A stretch of DNA of 64,000 nucleotides from Hofstenia miamia. Lineage: Eukaryota > Xenacoelomorpha > Acoela. The notes under the pieces were generated by a model. It made no database searches and was not told where the DNA came from. It saw nothing but the letters and a program-made list of their open reading frames with translations. Positions 34,820 through 47,100 of the stretch are shown here, piece after piece. Both the position numbers and the translations under genes were made by a program. The stretch is from positions 194,519-258,518 of the forward strand of contig SCFE01000019.1 of the NCBI GenBank assembly GCA_004352715.1. Reading direction: 5' to 3'. Every line of letters starts with the position of its first letter. Position 1 is the stretch's first letter.

Positions 34820-37528
34820 ATGAAAATCTACAGAAAAAGGGTAAATTTTATTATATATTATTTAGTTATCTATGTAATGTCACAAAATGTACCTCTCTAT
34901 TATATATATCCACATCCACATGCTTCAAAACATCCCCATTTAACATATTATGCATATAAAGGTAAATTCAGTATCATTCTTCTTAATCACCTAAATAACT
35001 ATTTTTATTTCATAAGATTACTTCTTTCGGGAGATATTAAACTCAACCCTGGATCAATTCTAGAAGAATCGCAAATAGAAATAAAACTAAAAAATTACTG
35101 CAATAACTATAAATTTGTATATCGCAATGCTAGAAGTCTCAATTCAAAAAGAAATGATTTTCTAAATTTAAAACATAAGATATAGGACAAAATGCAATAT
35201 TATTAATTACCGAAACTTGGTTACAACATAACACTGATCCTATTCTACTATTCTATAAATATATTTGGTGACTTTAATATAAATTATTTTAAAATCGTTA
35301 AAACAATTTTGTGCAACATACGATTTTCATTGTGTAAATACTGACAGTCTTAGTTTTTGAATCCTTAATATTTGAATCATTCGGTGCACATATATAAGTA
35401 ATACATGTATACTACCAAAGCCAATAAATTTAAAATAATTTATGCAAGAGATTATCTAAATTATTCAGGAAATAATGGAAACACTTTTAAAAAACATATC
35501 GTTGAACTATGTGTGCATATTAAAATCTGGATCTTGAATGATTAATAATATTTCAAAAGAAATTTGCAATGCAGTTAATAAAGCGCCACCAATTAAGTAC
35601 TGTAAAGTAAAATTAAAAGCGCGCAAGTTTGCTTTATGAAATGCCGATGATATTGACATACATGAACTAGTAAGTATTAAAAGAAAATTGTTTGATTTCG
35701 CTCAAACAGAACCAACACCAACTAATTGGACTCATTACGAAAAATCAAAGTGGATTAGTAAACAATTAAGAAATAAAAAATTTGCCAGAAACAGAAAAGG
35801 TTCTTCAATTAACTAAATAATACAAACGAAAAATGACGATATATTCATAAAATTTTGTGAAAAATTAAAGGAATTTCAACTGATATTAATGAATTAAGTA
35901 TTGATTATCAAACTACAACAGAAAAAAATAATAGACCACCTAAATACAACATTGAGAGAACTTGGCAATTTCAATTTTCCCCAATATAAGAGAAAGACAA
36001 ATATTAATAAATTCCCAGGAAAAACATACTTTTCTTTTAGACACGTAAATGCAAATGAAGTAGAAACCATAATATAAACTTTAGACACAAATAAATCAAC
36101 GGAATCCTATAATCTTCCAATCTTTATTATTAAACGTCATTTTCATATTTTTTATGAACATCTACTATTCGCAATTAACCAATGCATTATTGATAATGAA
36201 TTCTCGGATATACTTAAGAAATCAAACATAAGCCCTATATATCAAAAAGCGACCCTTTAAATGCATAAAATTATAGGCCCTTTTGCATTAGCCATCCTTT
36301 TAGTAAACTATTTGAAAAATTATTAAATAATCAAATAAATGCATACTTAATATCTGAAGATATTCTTTCGAAAAAACAATTTGGTTTTTGCAATGTTTAT
36401 AGCACTCAAGATGCAATTTGAATGCAGTTGTGTTACACTCCTTGATTTGAGCAAAGCTTTTAACCCAATGAATTTGGACATATTGAAAGACAATTAATAT
36501 ATTATAACTTTGATAACACATCTGTTAACTTATTAATGACTTTCTTTAAAAATAGATAGCAACGAGTTATACTCAATGGCAAAAACTCAAAATATATTAT
36601 AACGGACCATGGGGTTCCACAGGGCACAGTTCTCGAACCTATTCTATTGGCAATCTACGTTAATGATGTAACTCAACAGGTAGAAACAGTAAAATATATC
36701 AATATAAAGATGATACCTGTCTTATAAGTACTAATATAAATGCCTTTAATGCAACTAAAAATCTCCAATATGACATTGAAAATTTAACAAAATATTTCCC
36801 AAATAATCAATTGAAAGTAAATATTGAAAAAACACAATTTATAATATTCTCCCCTAAGACAAGCAGAAATCTCACAAAAAACATAGGACTTAAATTAAAT
36901 CATGTAAAAATAAAGCAAAGCGAATGTATTGACTATTTTGGTGTTGAAATTGACAATGATTTAAATTTCGAACAATTCTTCATGGCTAAATTTTAAAAAA
37001 ATGGCTTCTGGAGTTAGGTATCTTTATCATCTCAGAAATATTTCAAATACGTACCACAAACAATTAATAAATGCACTCTGCCTTTCAACTTTCAATATTG
37101 CTCATTCCTCTTTACAAATATTATTCAAAACATCGCATCCTCCAGTCTAAAACTTTCAATTGGTCCCTTAAAATACTCTATTTCGCACAAAAACATGACA
37201 ACGCCTCCGATTACCGATTAAAATACAAAATATTATCTTCTTATTACCAAATTCAAATGCATATGTTATCAATATTATTTAAATTCAATTTTCGTTTTTA
37301 AAACAGTATATTAAATTTAATTAACGTTCTCAAATGTTTTTGTGTTTGGATAAACATTCTAATAGTTTTCACCACACAGCAACTAAATTATGGATTAATT
37401 TAAATAGAGAAATTAAATTTGAAAAAAATTTCAAGAAATTCAGAAAAAAATTGCGAACCTTCCTCTTTAATAGACAATGCCTACTTAGCGACAATAATAC
37501 ACTACATTCATTTGAAAATTTTGTATAA
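34820..37528 (+). pseudogene. CR1-like ORF2 (endonuclease-RT), copy 5
   Basis: The N-terminus has LLLSGDIKLNPGS followed by FVYRNARSLNSKRNDFLNL and LITETWLQHNTDPILL, the opening of an APE endonuclease. Most of the endonuclease is deleted, with only FGDFNINYFK recognisable near 35270. RT motifs follow: LLDLSKAFNPMNLDILK (about 36460), DHGVPQGTVLEPILLAIYV (about 36605), a YQYKDDTCLIS catalytic box in a shifted frame (about 36700), VNIEKTQFIIFSPKTSRN, ECIDYFGVEIDNDLNFEQF, then FNWSLKILYFAQKHDNAS and the C-terminus FHHTATKLWINLNREIKFE and KFRKKLRTFLFNRQ. Numerous stops and frameshifts make it a pseudogene. Confidence 0.85.
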
Positions 37529-37660
37529 AATGCAAAAACACACACACATTTTAATATTTTATATACTTATTATATTTGTAAATAGCTTATTGTAGATTAT
37601 AGGTTTTTGCACTAGTTTCTAATAGTAATAAATTGCTTTTGAATCTTATTATTATTATTA

Positions 37661-39701
37661 GCGTTATGTGCTTCTAACTATAAAATCTTCTGATTAACGT
37701 AAGGCCACGGTTGGACTATGTGATGAGTAGTGATTGGTACTAAGCAGTTCGAAGATCCCGTCACATCGCTAATTATCTCGATGCTTAGATGTATGATTTC
37801 ACCGTAGCCTAAAGCAATTTGAACAATAATTTCAATTATTTGAGTTTCCTTTAAAGTCACTGGTTTAATCAAGTTTTAGTTATTCATTGCAAATTCACTT
37901 ATTAAAATGATTCCTAATGACATTTAATGTTCATTTCCTTTATAATAGTAAATTGTTATATATTTCTTTTTATAACAATCATTTAGAAACAATGCCCGAA
38001 AACCTATTTAATCTGATAAGAATTTTAAAATGATAGCTGACCTCGTTTTCGCGAAATGCGTGCACTCTAATTTCAACCAATAACATTTAAGCTATCTGAC
38101 TACGTAAATTTATCAGTTTCTATATTATTTATATTAATATGTCAATATAACTTTAATATTTTTTGAATATATAAAATATTACCAAATCTCAATCTTGAAT
38201 GTGTTTAAATGGTGTACTATTTTTCAATAGAAATCTTGACAGACACAAAGTCCTTGATTCGGGATATTAATGAAACGATTTCTTAGAAGCTAAGGACTCC
38301 TAATGCGCGTCTTTATTAACAGAAAATTGGTTGTGCTTGTTCAGGAAATTATAAGTCTATGAGTAATTAAACATCAATAATGAGCTTATTATATTAACAT
38401 TCATTAATTAAAAGAATTCCAGGAATGCGACCATGAATAGCTAAAGGTTGATATTGAAATAAAACCGAGGTATTCAATACTGAATAGGGTAAATGAATTT
38501 CTGCTTTATGAAATTAAAATCCAAACATATTTTAGTAAAGAGCTATCAAATACTAAACATTTGTCAATTCAGGCGTTATACAAGACTTTTAAAAGACTTT
38601 CTTGGCAACTAGCAAATATAAAAGAAAGCCCTAGTTAAAAAATATAACTGTTTTATATTGATTTCATTTGCGATTTTTAAACTGTTTTCATCCATAAATT
38701 TTTATTAGTGAAGAATCAATGGGTCTTTTTGGAAAACATATTCCAAATGTTTACTTAGGCATTCAAATTCACAATATCTCGGGTAAACAAATAGCTATCT
38801 ACAGTTATTTGAAGAAAATTTGATTTGACGGCTGAAAGTAATTTTAGCACAATTTATAAAAATATCATTACTTCCTCTACACATTTTTCGGCTGTTTTCA
38901 ACAATGTTAGAGTAATCTTTTTAGAAACTATGCTAATGAATCAGAATCAGTATTTGAATCTGAATTCTATATCATATTATAAGAAAGAATCGACTGATGG
39001 AACATCTCCTTTTACTTCCCTTTTCACAAGTAGCTATTATTGATGCTGCCTTACATCTACATGCAATTTCTTCCTAAAGATATCCATTATTGACTATGCC
39101 GAATATATTCCTTAAATTGAAGTGTGAGAAAAATGTTGTCTTTAAGACTAATCAGGGGCGGCTTTACAGATAAAAGATAATAATACTAAAACTCAGATTT
39201 TTGTCATCACGAGATGCTTCTGTCACATCACTATGAATTCCCAGGGATCATTTTTACCCAATAATAAATCGCATCAAATTGCCCCATTAGGTTAATTATT
39301 GTTATTCCTTGGTTCTTAAATGATACACTGTGTGTCTGCACAATTATAATATCTATAAAAATATTTTATTGACGAAACCCTTCGGATTTAAAAATTCTAA
39401 GATATATTTCAACCCTACTCTGCCTTTATAAATCGCAAATCGTTTTCTGCATTTTCAAGCAATTTTCTCCAAGCCTGTTATGAAATCCTGAGATATGGTT
39501 ACATCTATTGATGAACTTGCTCGAAGGTAATGTTGAAAATTTGTAATAAAGTGTATTGCAGGGGCTGAAGTACTTAAAAAGACAACTATTATTCATTGAA
39601 AATGAGCTTTCAGATTTTAGAATTCTTTAGCTATAAGCTCAAAATTTTTTTGAACAAATGATAAGAAAATTATAAAATTCCTAGGCAGTTTTAGGTTCAT
39701 A
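37661..39701. other. AT-rich non-coding stretch
   Basis: No gene or element recognised. Frames at 37678-37872 (minus) and 38825-39043 (plus) have no family motif. Confidence 0.5.
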
Positions 39702-40477
39702 CAGGTTGTCCCAAAAAATGTAAAACTTTTGTTTTGGTCTGTGCTTTTTATTCTTTACTCTAACACTTTCATCTTTTCACGTGTGACTAGCTAAGAATAG
39801 GAGATTTATTTGACACCAGCATTTTAATATTTTGGCCAAGATGGTGTACACAAATGAGCAAAGGACAAAAATTGTGGAGTAGTACACTGAAACCAATGTC
39901 CTATGTCCTATGTCCTATGTGAAGACTCAAAGACGGTTTGCAGTTCATTTTGAAACAAGAGCGAAACCAAGTCGCCGTATGATTCAATACCAAGTAGAAA
40001 AATTTAGAAAACATAGGACTGCCCACAATCTGAATGAAACAAGATCCGAGAGACAAAGAACTGGCAGGTCAGCAAGCGATGTCAACGCAGTCAGAAACTC
40101 TGTGGTTCAAAGTCCCAAAAAGTCAATACGCAAACGTTCTCAGAAGCTTGCACTAACAAGAAACTCTATCCATAGAATCTTGCGAATGGATTTGAATCTG
40201 TATTCTTATCAAGTACAGAAAACTTTGCTGTCAGGCTAAATGCCTGCATGAATCGAAATTGAGGACACATTAAACATTTCTTCCAGTGCAGAGATCAGTG
40301 CTAAAGGCAAAATAAGTGAATTTCACTTCGAAGTAGGAATTATGACTTCATTAGTTCAGGAAAAACTTCCCTAATGTACTCTATCTGTTATCAAAAACAC
40401 TATTAATTTTAATCTAAAATAAAAAATTTATTTATTAAAATTAATGTAAAAGTGTTACATTATTTTTAAACGCCCTG
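39702..40477 (+). mobile_element. Internally deleted Tc1/mariner element, 776 bp
   Basis: Inverted ends: left CAGGTTGTCCCAAAAAATG then TAAAACTTTT, right (reverse) CAGGGCGTTTAAAAATAATG then TAACACTTTT. TA precedes the left end (39700-39701) and CA follows the right end, a one-base change from the expected TA. The element keeps only the DNA-binding part of its transposase, so it is a deletion derivative. Confidence 0.75.
39840..40240 (+). pseudogene. Tc1/mariner transposase DNA-binding domain (helix-turn-helix) fragment
   Basis: The frame begins MVYTNEQRTKIVE (a DUF4817-like N-terminal helix-turn-helix opening) and, after a disrupted stretch, continues VKTQRRFAVHFETRAKPS, then MIQYQVEKFRKHRTAHN, then RSERQRTGRSASD and KKSIRKRSQKLALTRNSI, ending near LRMDLNLYSYQVQKTL. 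This is the two-helix DNA-binding part that recognises the terminal repeats. A TGTCCTA heptamer is repeated three times at about 39895-39918 and falls exactly where the frame is disrupted, replacing a few residues. The catalytic DDE domain is absent, consistent with the short element length. Confidence 0.8.
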
Positions 40478-41479
40478 CAAAAAATAATTAGATATATAAA
40501 CATAATTTCAAAAGTTGTTATATTTAAGCACTAAAACTTTCAGGTTTTTATCTAAATAATAATTAAGTGTTAAAAAATTTTATTAAAAACCTCGAGAAAT
40601 AAAGATGCCATCATTATTGTAACACTTCGTGCTGATTCGCTTACAAAAAATAACCACTATGTCCACAAGTTCCCCATCACAATATTGATATTTAAGTTTA
40701 CAATTTGATTTATAACTTCACTATCAGTCTAGTTTATTGAGATATTATGATCAGCAAACGACTTTTTAGAAAGAGAATTTTTGAGAAACAATTTACAATA
40801 AAGAGAATCAATGCTCCAATAAATCACGCAACAACATATCAATCTTAAAACCACTTTAAAGGTAGTCACAGTTTCAAGAACTTTCAAATATAAAACATGA
40901 AAGTTTCTGAAGCTTTAATGCTTTACTTTGAAATATTTCTATGACACATTTTTGTCCAAACACATTTTTTAGCATCATCTTCAATTAGACAATTAATCAA
41001 TCTCTCTTGTAGTTATATTTTATTGAAAAATTACTCTACTCTAAATTAGTTTCAAAATATATATTAACAATGTTTCGGAACATTGAATATCATTATGCAC
41101 TGTAAAGGTTTTATGGTGAAATATATTTTTTTATTGGAATAGTCAACACTTCGATTTCTTAAGTCATCGTGATATTTAAAAATCACATTAGTATTTATCT
41201 TAATATTATTTAATTTTTGCCTGGGGTATTCATAAAATATTGGCTTAACCCTATCCAGGGTTGGCTTTTCTGTGCAATTTAGGCATATGGCATTTGCTCT
41301 CCCCTATTTAACTTTGGATTAGATTATGGTATTAAACGAAACTTTGCACAAATATTCTCAATATCAGAAAAATATCAACTTAGAATGTTCAGAAAAATTA
41401 TTAAGTTTTATCAGGACGTCTGAAGCAACACACGTTGTCGAACTTCTGTCAATATTTTGTTCACTTTTTATTATCAATT
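40478..41479. other. AT-rich stretch holding one copy of a dispersed repeat
   Basis: No gene is recognised. Bases 40861-40975 match 52079-52195 at about 80-85 percent by eye. Confidence 0.5.
40861..40975 (+). repeat. Dispersed repeat of unknown class, copy 1
   Basis: Its core GCTTTAATGCTTTACTTTGA, preceded by TTCAAATATAAAACAT and followed by AATATTTCTATGA, is repeated at 52104-52171. Weaker similarity extends on both sides. No open frame. Confidence 0.6.
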
Positions 41480-41790
41480 AAATTGTGAAATAATTTAGAT
41501 TATGAAACGCGAATAGAAAAAATTATAAAAAGTTTAGAAAAAAATTGACAATTTCTTCTAATATAGCAGTATACATTAGGGGACGGTAATACACTTCATG
41601 CATTCGAAACATAAATCCAACATTGAGCAGCTACACAAACATTCACACAAACATTGATTATATTAGTATATATTGTAAATATTAATTTGTATTTAAATAT
41701 TTGCTTATATTTTATTTTTCTTTTGTCACGTGTTAGTTTGTAGATTTTTTGCATACATTGAGCAATAAATTTGCTTTGACTCTATTACCT
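41480..41790 (+). mobile_element. 3' end of (ATT)n-tailed CR1-like retrotransposon, copy 6
   Basis: A degraded C-terminus is followed by 3' UTR and the family tail GAGCAATAAATTTGCTTTGACTC. The (ATT)n tail itself is nearly lost (TATTACC). Heavily 5'-truncated. Confidence 0.7.
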
Positions 41791-41959
41791 ATGTAAATCA
41801 GCAGAACACTTTACAAACTTTTATTTATAAAAAATATGTTCTAATAAATACAAATATTTATTTTAATACATACACTATGTCTACTGATTCTTACAATTGA
41901 TCATTGAAATGAAAACTTCCAAGAAATTTTAAAAAAGCGCATTTATTATTTGTAGGTGC

Positions 41960-42450
41960 CATAATATACAGAAATATATACAGTAAATCAAAATAACCCC
42001 ACTGTTATTCCAAGCAATTTTGCCACAAACAGCATCGTCGAACACTTCCATTTGATTGATGAACACTAGATGACATGGGCATTTTCCTATCTATAAATTT
42101 GGTGAAAGAAGCATTTCAAACACTTTTTTTGATTTTAGGTTGTTGAAGACTACCTTTAAATTGGTACTCAGCAAGCTCAGAAGTTTTTTTAAAAATCGGA
42201 TTGTTTAGTTGATGGCATTTTTTTTTCCTAATAATATATGTATTATTACCCGCAACATGGACGAGAACATCAGAGTCCGCAATTTGTTTGTCTTCCAGTT
42301 AGAATTTTCAAAAGATTTTCATCAAACATATCAACATCACTTTTAAAACTAGTGTAGATATGGAAAACAGAATTGCTATAAGTTTTGTATTTACGAAATT
42401 TGTACAACTTTTTATATACATGTATCCATAGATTAAATAATTATATTATT
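41960..42450 (-). pseudogene. Possible retrotransposon ORF1 esterase fragment
   Basis: A minus-strand frame reads LEDKQIADSDVLVHVAGNNT, then HQLNNPIFKKTSELAEYQ and, after a stop, FIDRKMPMSSSV. DVLVHVAGNN resembles block III (DVVVLHVGTND) of SGNH-type ORF1 proteins. The preceding SDVDMFDENLLKIL is in a shifted frame. No flanking RT is visible, so this is a weak assignment. Confidence 0.35.
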
Positions 42451-43189
42451 GCTCCCATAGAATCACTGAATAAAATATAGATAATGTGAATAAAATGTTG
42501 ACAGACGTCCTGATAAAGGTCATTGAGCGTTGATCAAACAGATGCAAACAGAGGTCAACATATGCATCTTTGATTATGAGTTTTGATATCTTCGGCATTA
42601 TACAACATGGTGAGAGTTATATAAATTTTAATAAAAATAACTCAAGTTAATTTTGAAACTAAACGGAATTTTCCATCTTAGCATAAGGCATAATTATTTT
42701 TTTAATGTTTGTTTTACATTTGTTATAAGTTCTTTATTTTGTTACTGGTGAAAAAATCAATATCATGTTCAGACGAAAACCACTAATTATCATAATATAT
42801 GTAATATTATAATGAAAAACGTCACAAAAGTCATACAATCTTGAACTAATAGTAAGATAATAAGCTGGGTGTTATAAAGCTTATAGCATCATAGGAGCGC
42901 AAAGTATCATTTATATATCACATCTAGTTTCTGAGGTTATATGAAATAGGTCAGAAAATCGACTCAACAATCTTTAAAGAATCTTGTGCATCCTTGTGCG
43001 GATCTTTACTACTTCAACTGTTATCTCACCCAAAAAATCTTAGAAATATTTATATTAGAGCACAGCATGCTAGAGTTGGCAACTTTTATATTACATAAAT
43101 TACCTATAGACCTATAGATTTTTAAACAAGAATAATTCCTTATCAAGACATTTAGTCGAAAGTTTCTCAGAACAAAAATGGTAGACAAA

Positions 43190-44118
43190 CATTCCTAGAT
43201 TCAATTGGTGGCCCACATAATACGGTTAAATCTCAAGTACTTGTCAACAGTTAGTTTTGTCTCACACAACTGCAATGAACAGTCAAAGTGAGACACACTT
43301 GAATTTCTGTATAAAACCCTAAAGACTGCTGGCGTTATTAAAAAAGACTAGGAAAAATTGGCCCTGAAATTACCAAAAACCACAACGCAAATGTTTGGAG
43401 TCGCTTCCTGCTGGAAAAGCTATCCACTTGAGGATTTCTTCCTATCTGACGAATGTGTGGTCCAGCTCTATCTGAATAAAGTGACTTTATGGAGTCAGCT
43501 GGGGAAAAGAGTGCGAAAGCTGTTTAAGAACTTTTCTCCCAAAATCTTGGTTTGTGGTGCTCTCTCATATCGAAGTTTTTACCTATTAATTTTGGAACAA
43601 GGGACTATCAACAGTCAAAAATATTGCCAGATCGTCCAAAAACTTGCTACGGAGCATGCTAACTTGGTCTATCCAGACGGATGGATTTTGGAGGAGAATG
43701 GTGCAACTCCTCACACATCAAGGCAAACTTGTGAGTTTTTTGATGAAATTTCCATCCAAATCTTGCAAAGGCCGCCAATTTCCCCTGGTGTTAATCCAGT
43801 AGAGAACGTTTGATATATCTTGAAAACTAATATCGAGCAAAAAATGCCAAAAACCAAACTGGAATTGATCGATTTTGTGCAAAATGCAGAGCATGCGGTA
43901 ACCTCAGAAGTAAGTAGAAATTTAATATTTTCAATTTCTGGAGGTTGGGAGCGTTGCATAGAATAAGCCGGAGCTCTTGTGGATAATTGAATTACCTGTA
44001 TGTAGTGCGTTCATTTTCAATTAATGACCATAATAAATTTTTCAATTCCGATGTTTTTGTTAATAGATTTTTAAAAAAATGTTTCCATTAAATTTCAATC
44101 AATTTTTGAACAGCCCTG
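43190..44118 (+). pseudogene. Tc1/mariner transposase catalytic domain, degraded
   Basis: The catalytic core is clear: DFFLSDECVVQLY (first Asp), then RKLFKNFSPKILVCGALS, YCQIVQKL, YPDGWILEENGATPHTS and RPPISPGVNPVENVW-like sequence with the Glu, followed by YILKTNIEQKMPKTK up to GGWERCIE near 43965. The second catalytic Asp is replaced by Glu (EENGATPH in place of QDNAPCH), so catalysis would be lost. A stop (TGA) replaces the Trp after VENV. Downstream at 44100-44118, TTTTTGAACAGCCCTG looks like a right terminal repeat. I found no matching left repeat, so the 5' end is probably truncated. The sequence is unlike the element at 2413. Confidence 0.8.
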
Positions 44119-47100
44119 ATGAGAATGCAAAATAAATTCAAATGAATTGCATAAAAATCGAATCATTTATACTACAGATTATAAACATATTTTCGCTTAC
44201 TAGTTGTCTCGTTTTAAATCACCTTGATAATTATGCACCATATGGATTGGTACTTAAATTCGTCAATGCATTATCTTACAGCCGTCAGAAACTATCTTGC
44301 GACAGTCATAAATGTTTAAAATGAGCTTAATTGGGACGTTGTTTAAGAGACATCTGGTTAAATAATAATAATTTGAGATAAGCATTAAATTAATATTTCA
44401 GCTCCTTCTTACATATGTAGTTTTCTAAATTTTTCAAAAGATTAACTTCAATCAATTACTTAAACTCCAAAAACTATATTAATATTTTTATGTATTTTAC
44501 TATTTACCATATTAAAAGTGCTCTTTGTTTAAAGCTATTGGCTAAAAGATATTTTATAGTGATTTCCATAGCTACATATTCTTCTGACTATTATAAGATA
44601 ATGCATTGACGAATTTAAGTGAAAAACCCAAAATACGTAAATAACCTTTTTTAATTCTACAAGTTTTAACTGAGCGCTTTTGCTTTGGTCTTAAACCAGT
44701 TTGGCAAATAGCATCACGTCAAATTATAAAAGCTAATTAAATCAATTTCATCTTGTGATCAAATCAAATAACTAAAATAATTAAAAGTTTGTTTGTTAAT
44801 TTTGAGGTTAATCCTCCATTCTGCAACAATAGGAAACTCCTTTAATGGAATAGATTCCCTTATGGCAATGAATGTTCCTTTATTTTTAATAATTGATCAC
44901 TTGCCAACATCCATATTTATTAGTATCTCAATTTGGTCTACCTGAAATTAAATTATCTCAGCATAATAAGCTCCTGCAGTAACACATCAAATGAGACAAA
45001 AGGGCCTCAGTTAACTTTATGAAGACTGTTGGTTTTAAACAATTTGACATTACTACATGTCCATGTGATTGCAGGTGTAAATGTATTGAAAACTCTTAAT
45101 GAAAATTAATTAAAATTAATTTTTTATTACTTAATGAAAATTTATTGATTGCTAAGCTCTATTGAAAAAAGTTTTTTCGATTAAAAAAATTCCTAAAATG
45201 TTAATTTTAAATAATTAAATTTGTAGGAAATTAATATTTTATCTAACTATTATTTTCGGATTTAAAATGGCAATTGGTAAGAAAATATGATATTTTTAGA
45301 TGACCAGATAAAAATCAAGTTAAGTTTTCTATAATATGGTCATCTTTGAATACCTCATTTTCAATAGTATGTGAAGATAAAATATACTGCAAGAATAATT
45401 TATTATTTGACTAAAATATATTTTAGTAACTAAGTTTATCAATTTTTATATTTGTGAAATGTTATTGCTATTGTACATAGTGGAAATATGTGTTGTTCAA
45501 ATCATTTTATTTGAACAGATATTAGTAAATAAAAAAATATAATTGCAAAGATAAAATTTTTATTAATTTTTAAGAATATTTTACCACTCTTAGAGAAAAC
45601 TATTAAATTTCTTGGCAATTTTCAATAAAAATGTTATTTAGCAAATTTATTTGAGGTTCGCCTAAGAAATCTGCTAGATTAAAGAAAAATTTTTGCATCA
45701 CTTTCATGCCTTTTTGAAAGTTTACAGGTAGATAGATAACAACACGTTAGTTAATACCAAGAAAGTAGAATATTGAAAAATTATTTCTCCCAGTCCCATT
45801 CTATGCTAATCCCTTTACATTTTCTGGCTCTTTTGCTTCATGTGGTCTTACAGAATAACTTCTATTTTTGTCAAAGTTTATTAAAAAAATAATATGTTAT
45901 ATTCGGAATTCCGTGATTCCAGTTTCTTCATTTATGTCTTCAGTCCAATGTTAGTTGCAGTTCGACTCAAAATATTTGGTCCCAGGTTGCAGTCCTGATG
46001 ATAAATCATAATCATAAATCATGAATCATAATTATTCGAGAGACAAAACTCCAAAATTCAAAGTTTTCAACAAGGGATTCATAAAGACAAGAATTAGTGT
46101 CTGGGTCTGGATGTTTGGTGAATTAGATGATGACAAGGTTTGCTTAAGTCAAACTTAACTCTTTGTATTCTAAATATATAGATATGGTTTAGCCTGTCTT
46201 TGAGCAAAATGCCAGTAATTTTTATCCTTGGCGATTAAAAAAAAGTGTGATCGTCGGGAAAATAGAATAAATAAAATGGTTCTCAATTTATTCACAGGAA
46301 AAAGAAGGCTTCTTTTACATTAAATTTCATGCACCAGCCTGTGTAGAATGAGTAGAATATTGTTAATATTTTTCAAACATTACCTTTCAATAATAATTGT
46401 AATTGATTAGTATGCTGCTAACTATCTATAGAAAATTGTTCTCGGAATACTTCCACTATTATCATTGTGGGCTTAGGAATGTAATATTTGGCTAACACTG
46501 GGCGTGCGGATCCATGCAATCTTAACTTAGTAATAATTTCGATACATCCTTAAGAATGACACATCTTCCGAAATCAAAGTGTGGTGAAAAGCCTTTCAAA
46601 AAAGTGGCAGTATAAAGAAATGCAGCTCAGAACTTCTTTCGTCAAAGTTCACTGCTGCAATCAATTACTGAATATCTAATTCAATGAAAATTGAATTTAA
46701 TGTATTGAATGCAATTATGAAAAATAGAGCAAAGCTAATCTATTGGTTTAGAAAATAAAGGAACCTGTGCTCTAACCTAAAATCTTTAGAGTCTAGTCTA
46801 CGCACTACAAAATGTAGTCCAGTTGGTTAGTCACTAAATTGTTGGCAGTCCATATATGAAATTGTTTTGTTTATAGCGGAAATAACCATTTCTTCAATAA
46901 ATGGTACTAAGGTTTTATATTGCAATTCAATATTAGTTCATGTATCATAGCTTAATGTAAAGGAATCATGTTAATTAATGCAGGGATTACTGAATTGATA
47001 AGCCCCATAATCTCAGAGAAAAAAGGCCGTTGCTTATGGTTACATTAAAATGAATAACAATTGCTACAGCTGGAAAAATCGGCTTTGCTCTAAAGGTCTC

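Larger units (their letters stand above)
33835..37660 (+). mobile_element. Near full-length CR1-like retrotransposon, copy 5, inactive
   Basis: About 3.8 kb running from just after the tail of copy 4 to its own tail (AATAAATTGCTTTTGAATC then (TTA)n, about 37630-37660). It carries remnants of ORF1, the ORF2 N-terminus, RT and C-terminus in the right order, with an internal deletion in the endonuclease and many frameshifts. It is the most complete member of this family in the window and the best template for defining it. Confidence 0.8.

Noticed and set aside
42800-43190. Left terminal repeat for the Tc1/mariner relic ending at 44118
   Set aside because: No sequence matching CAGGGCTGTTCAAAAATTG was found upstream, so the element's left end is not called.
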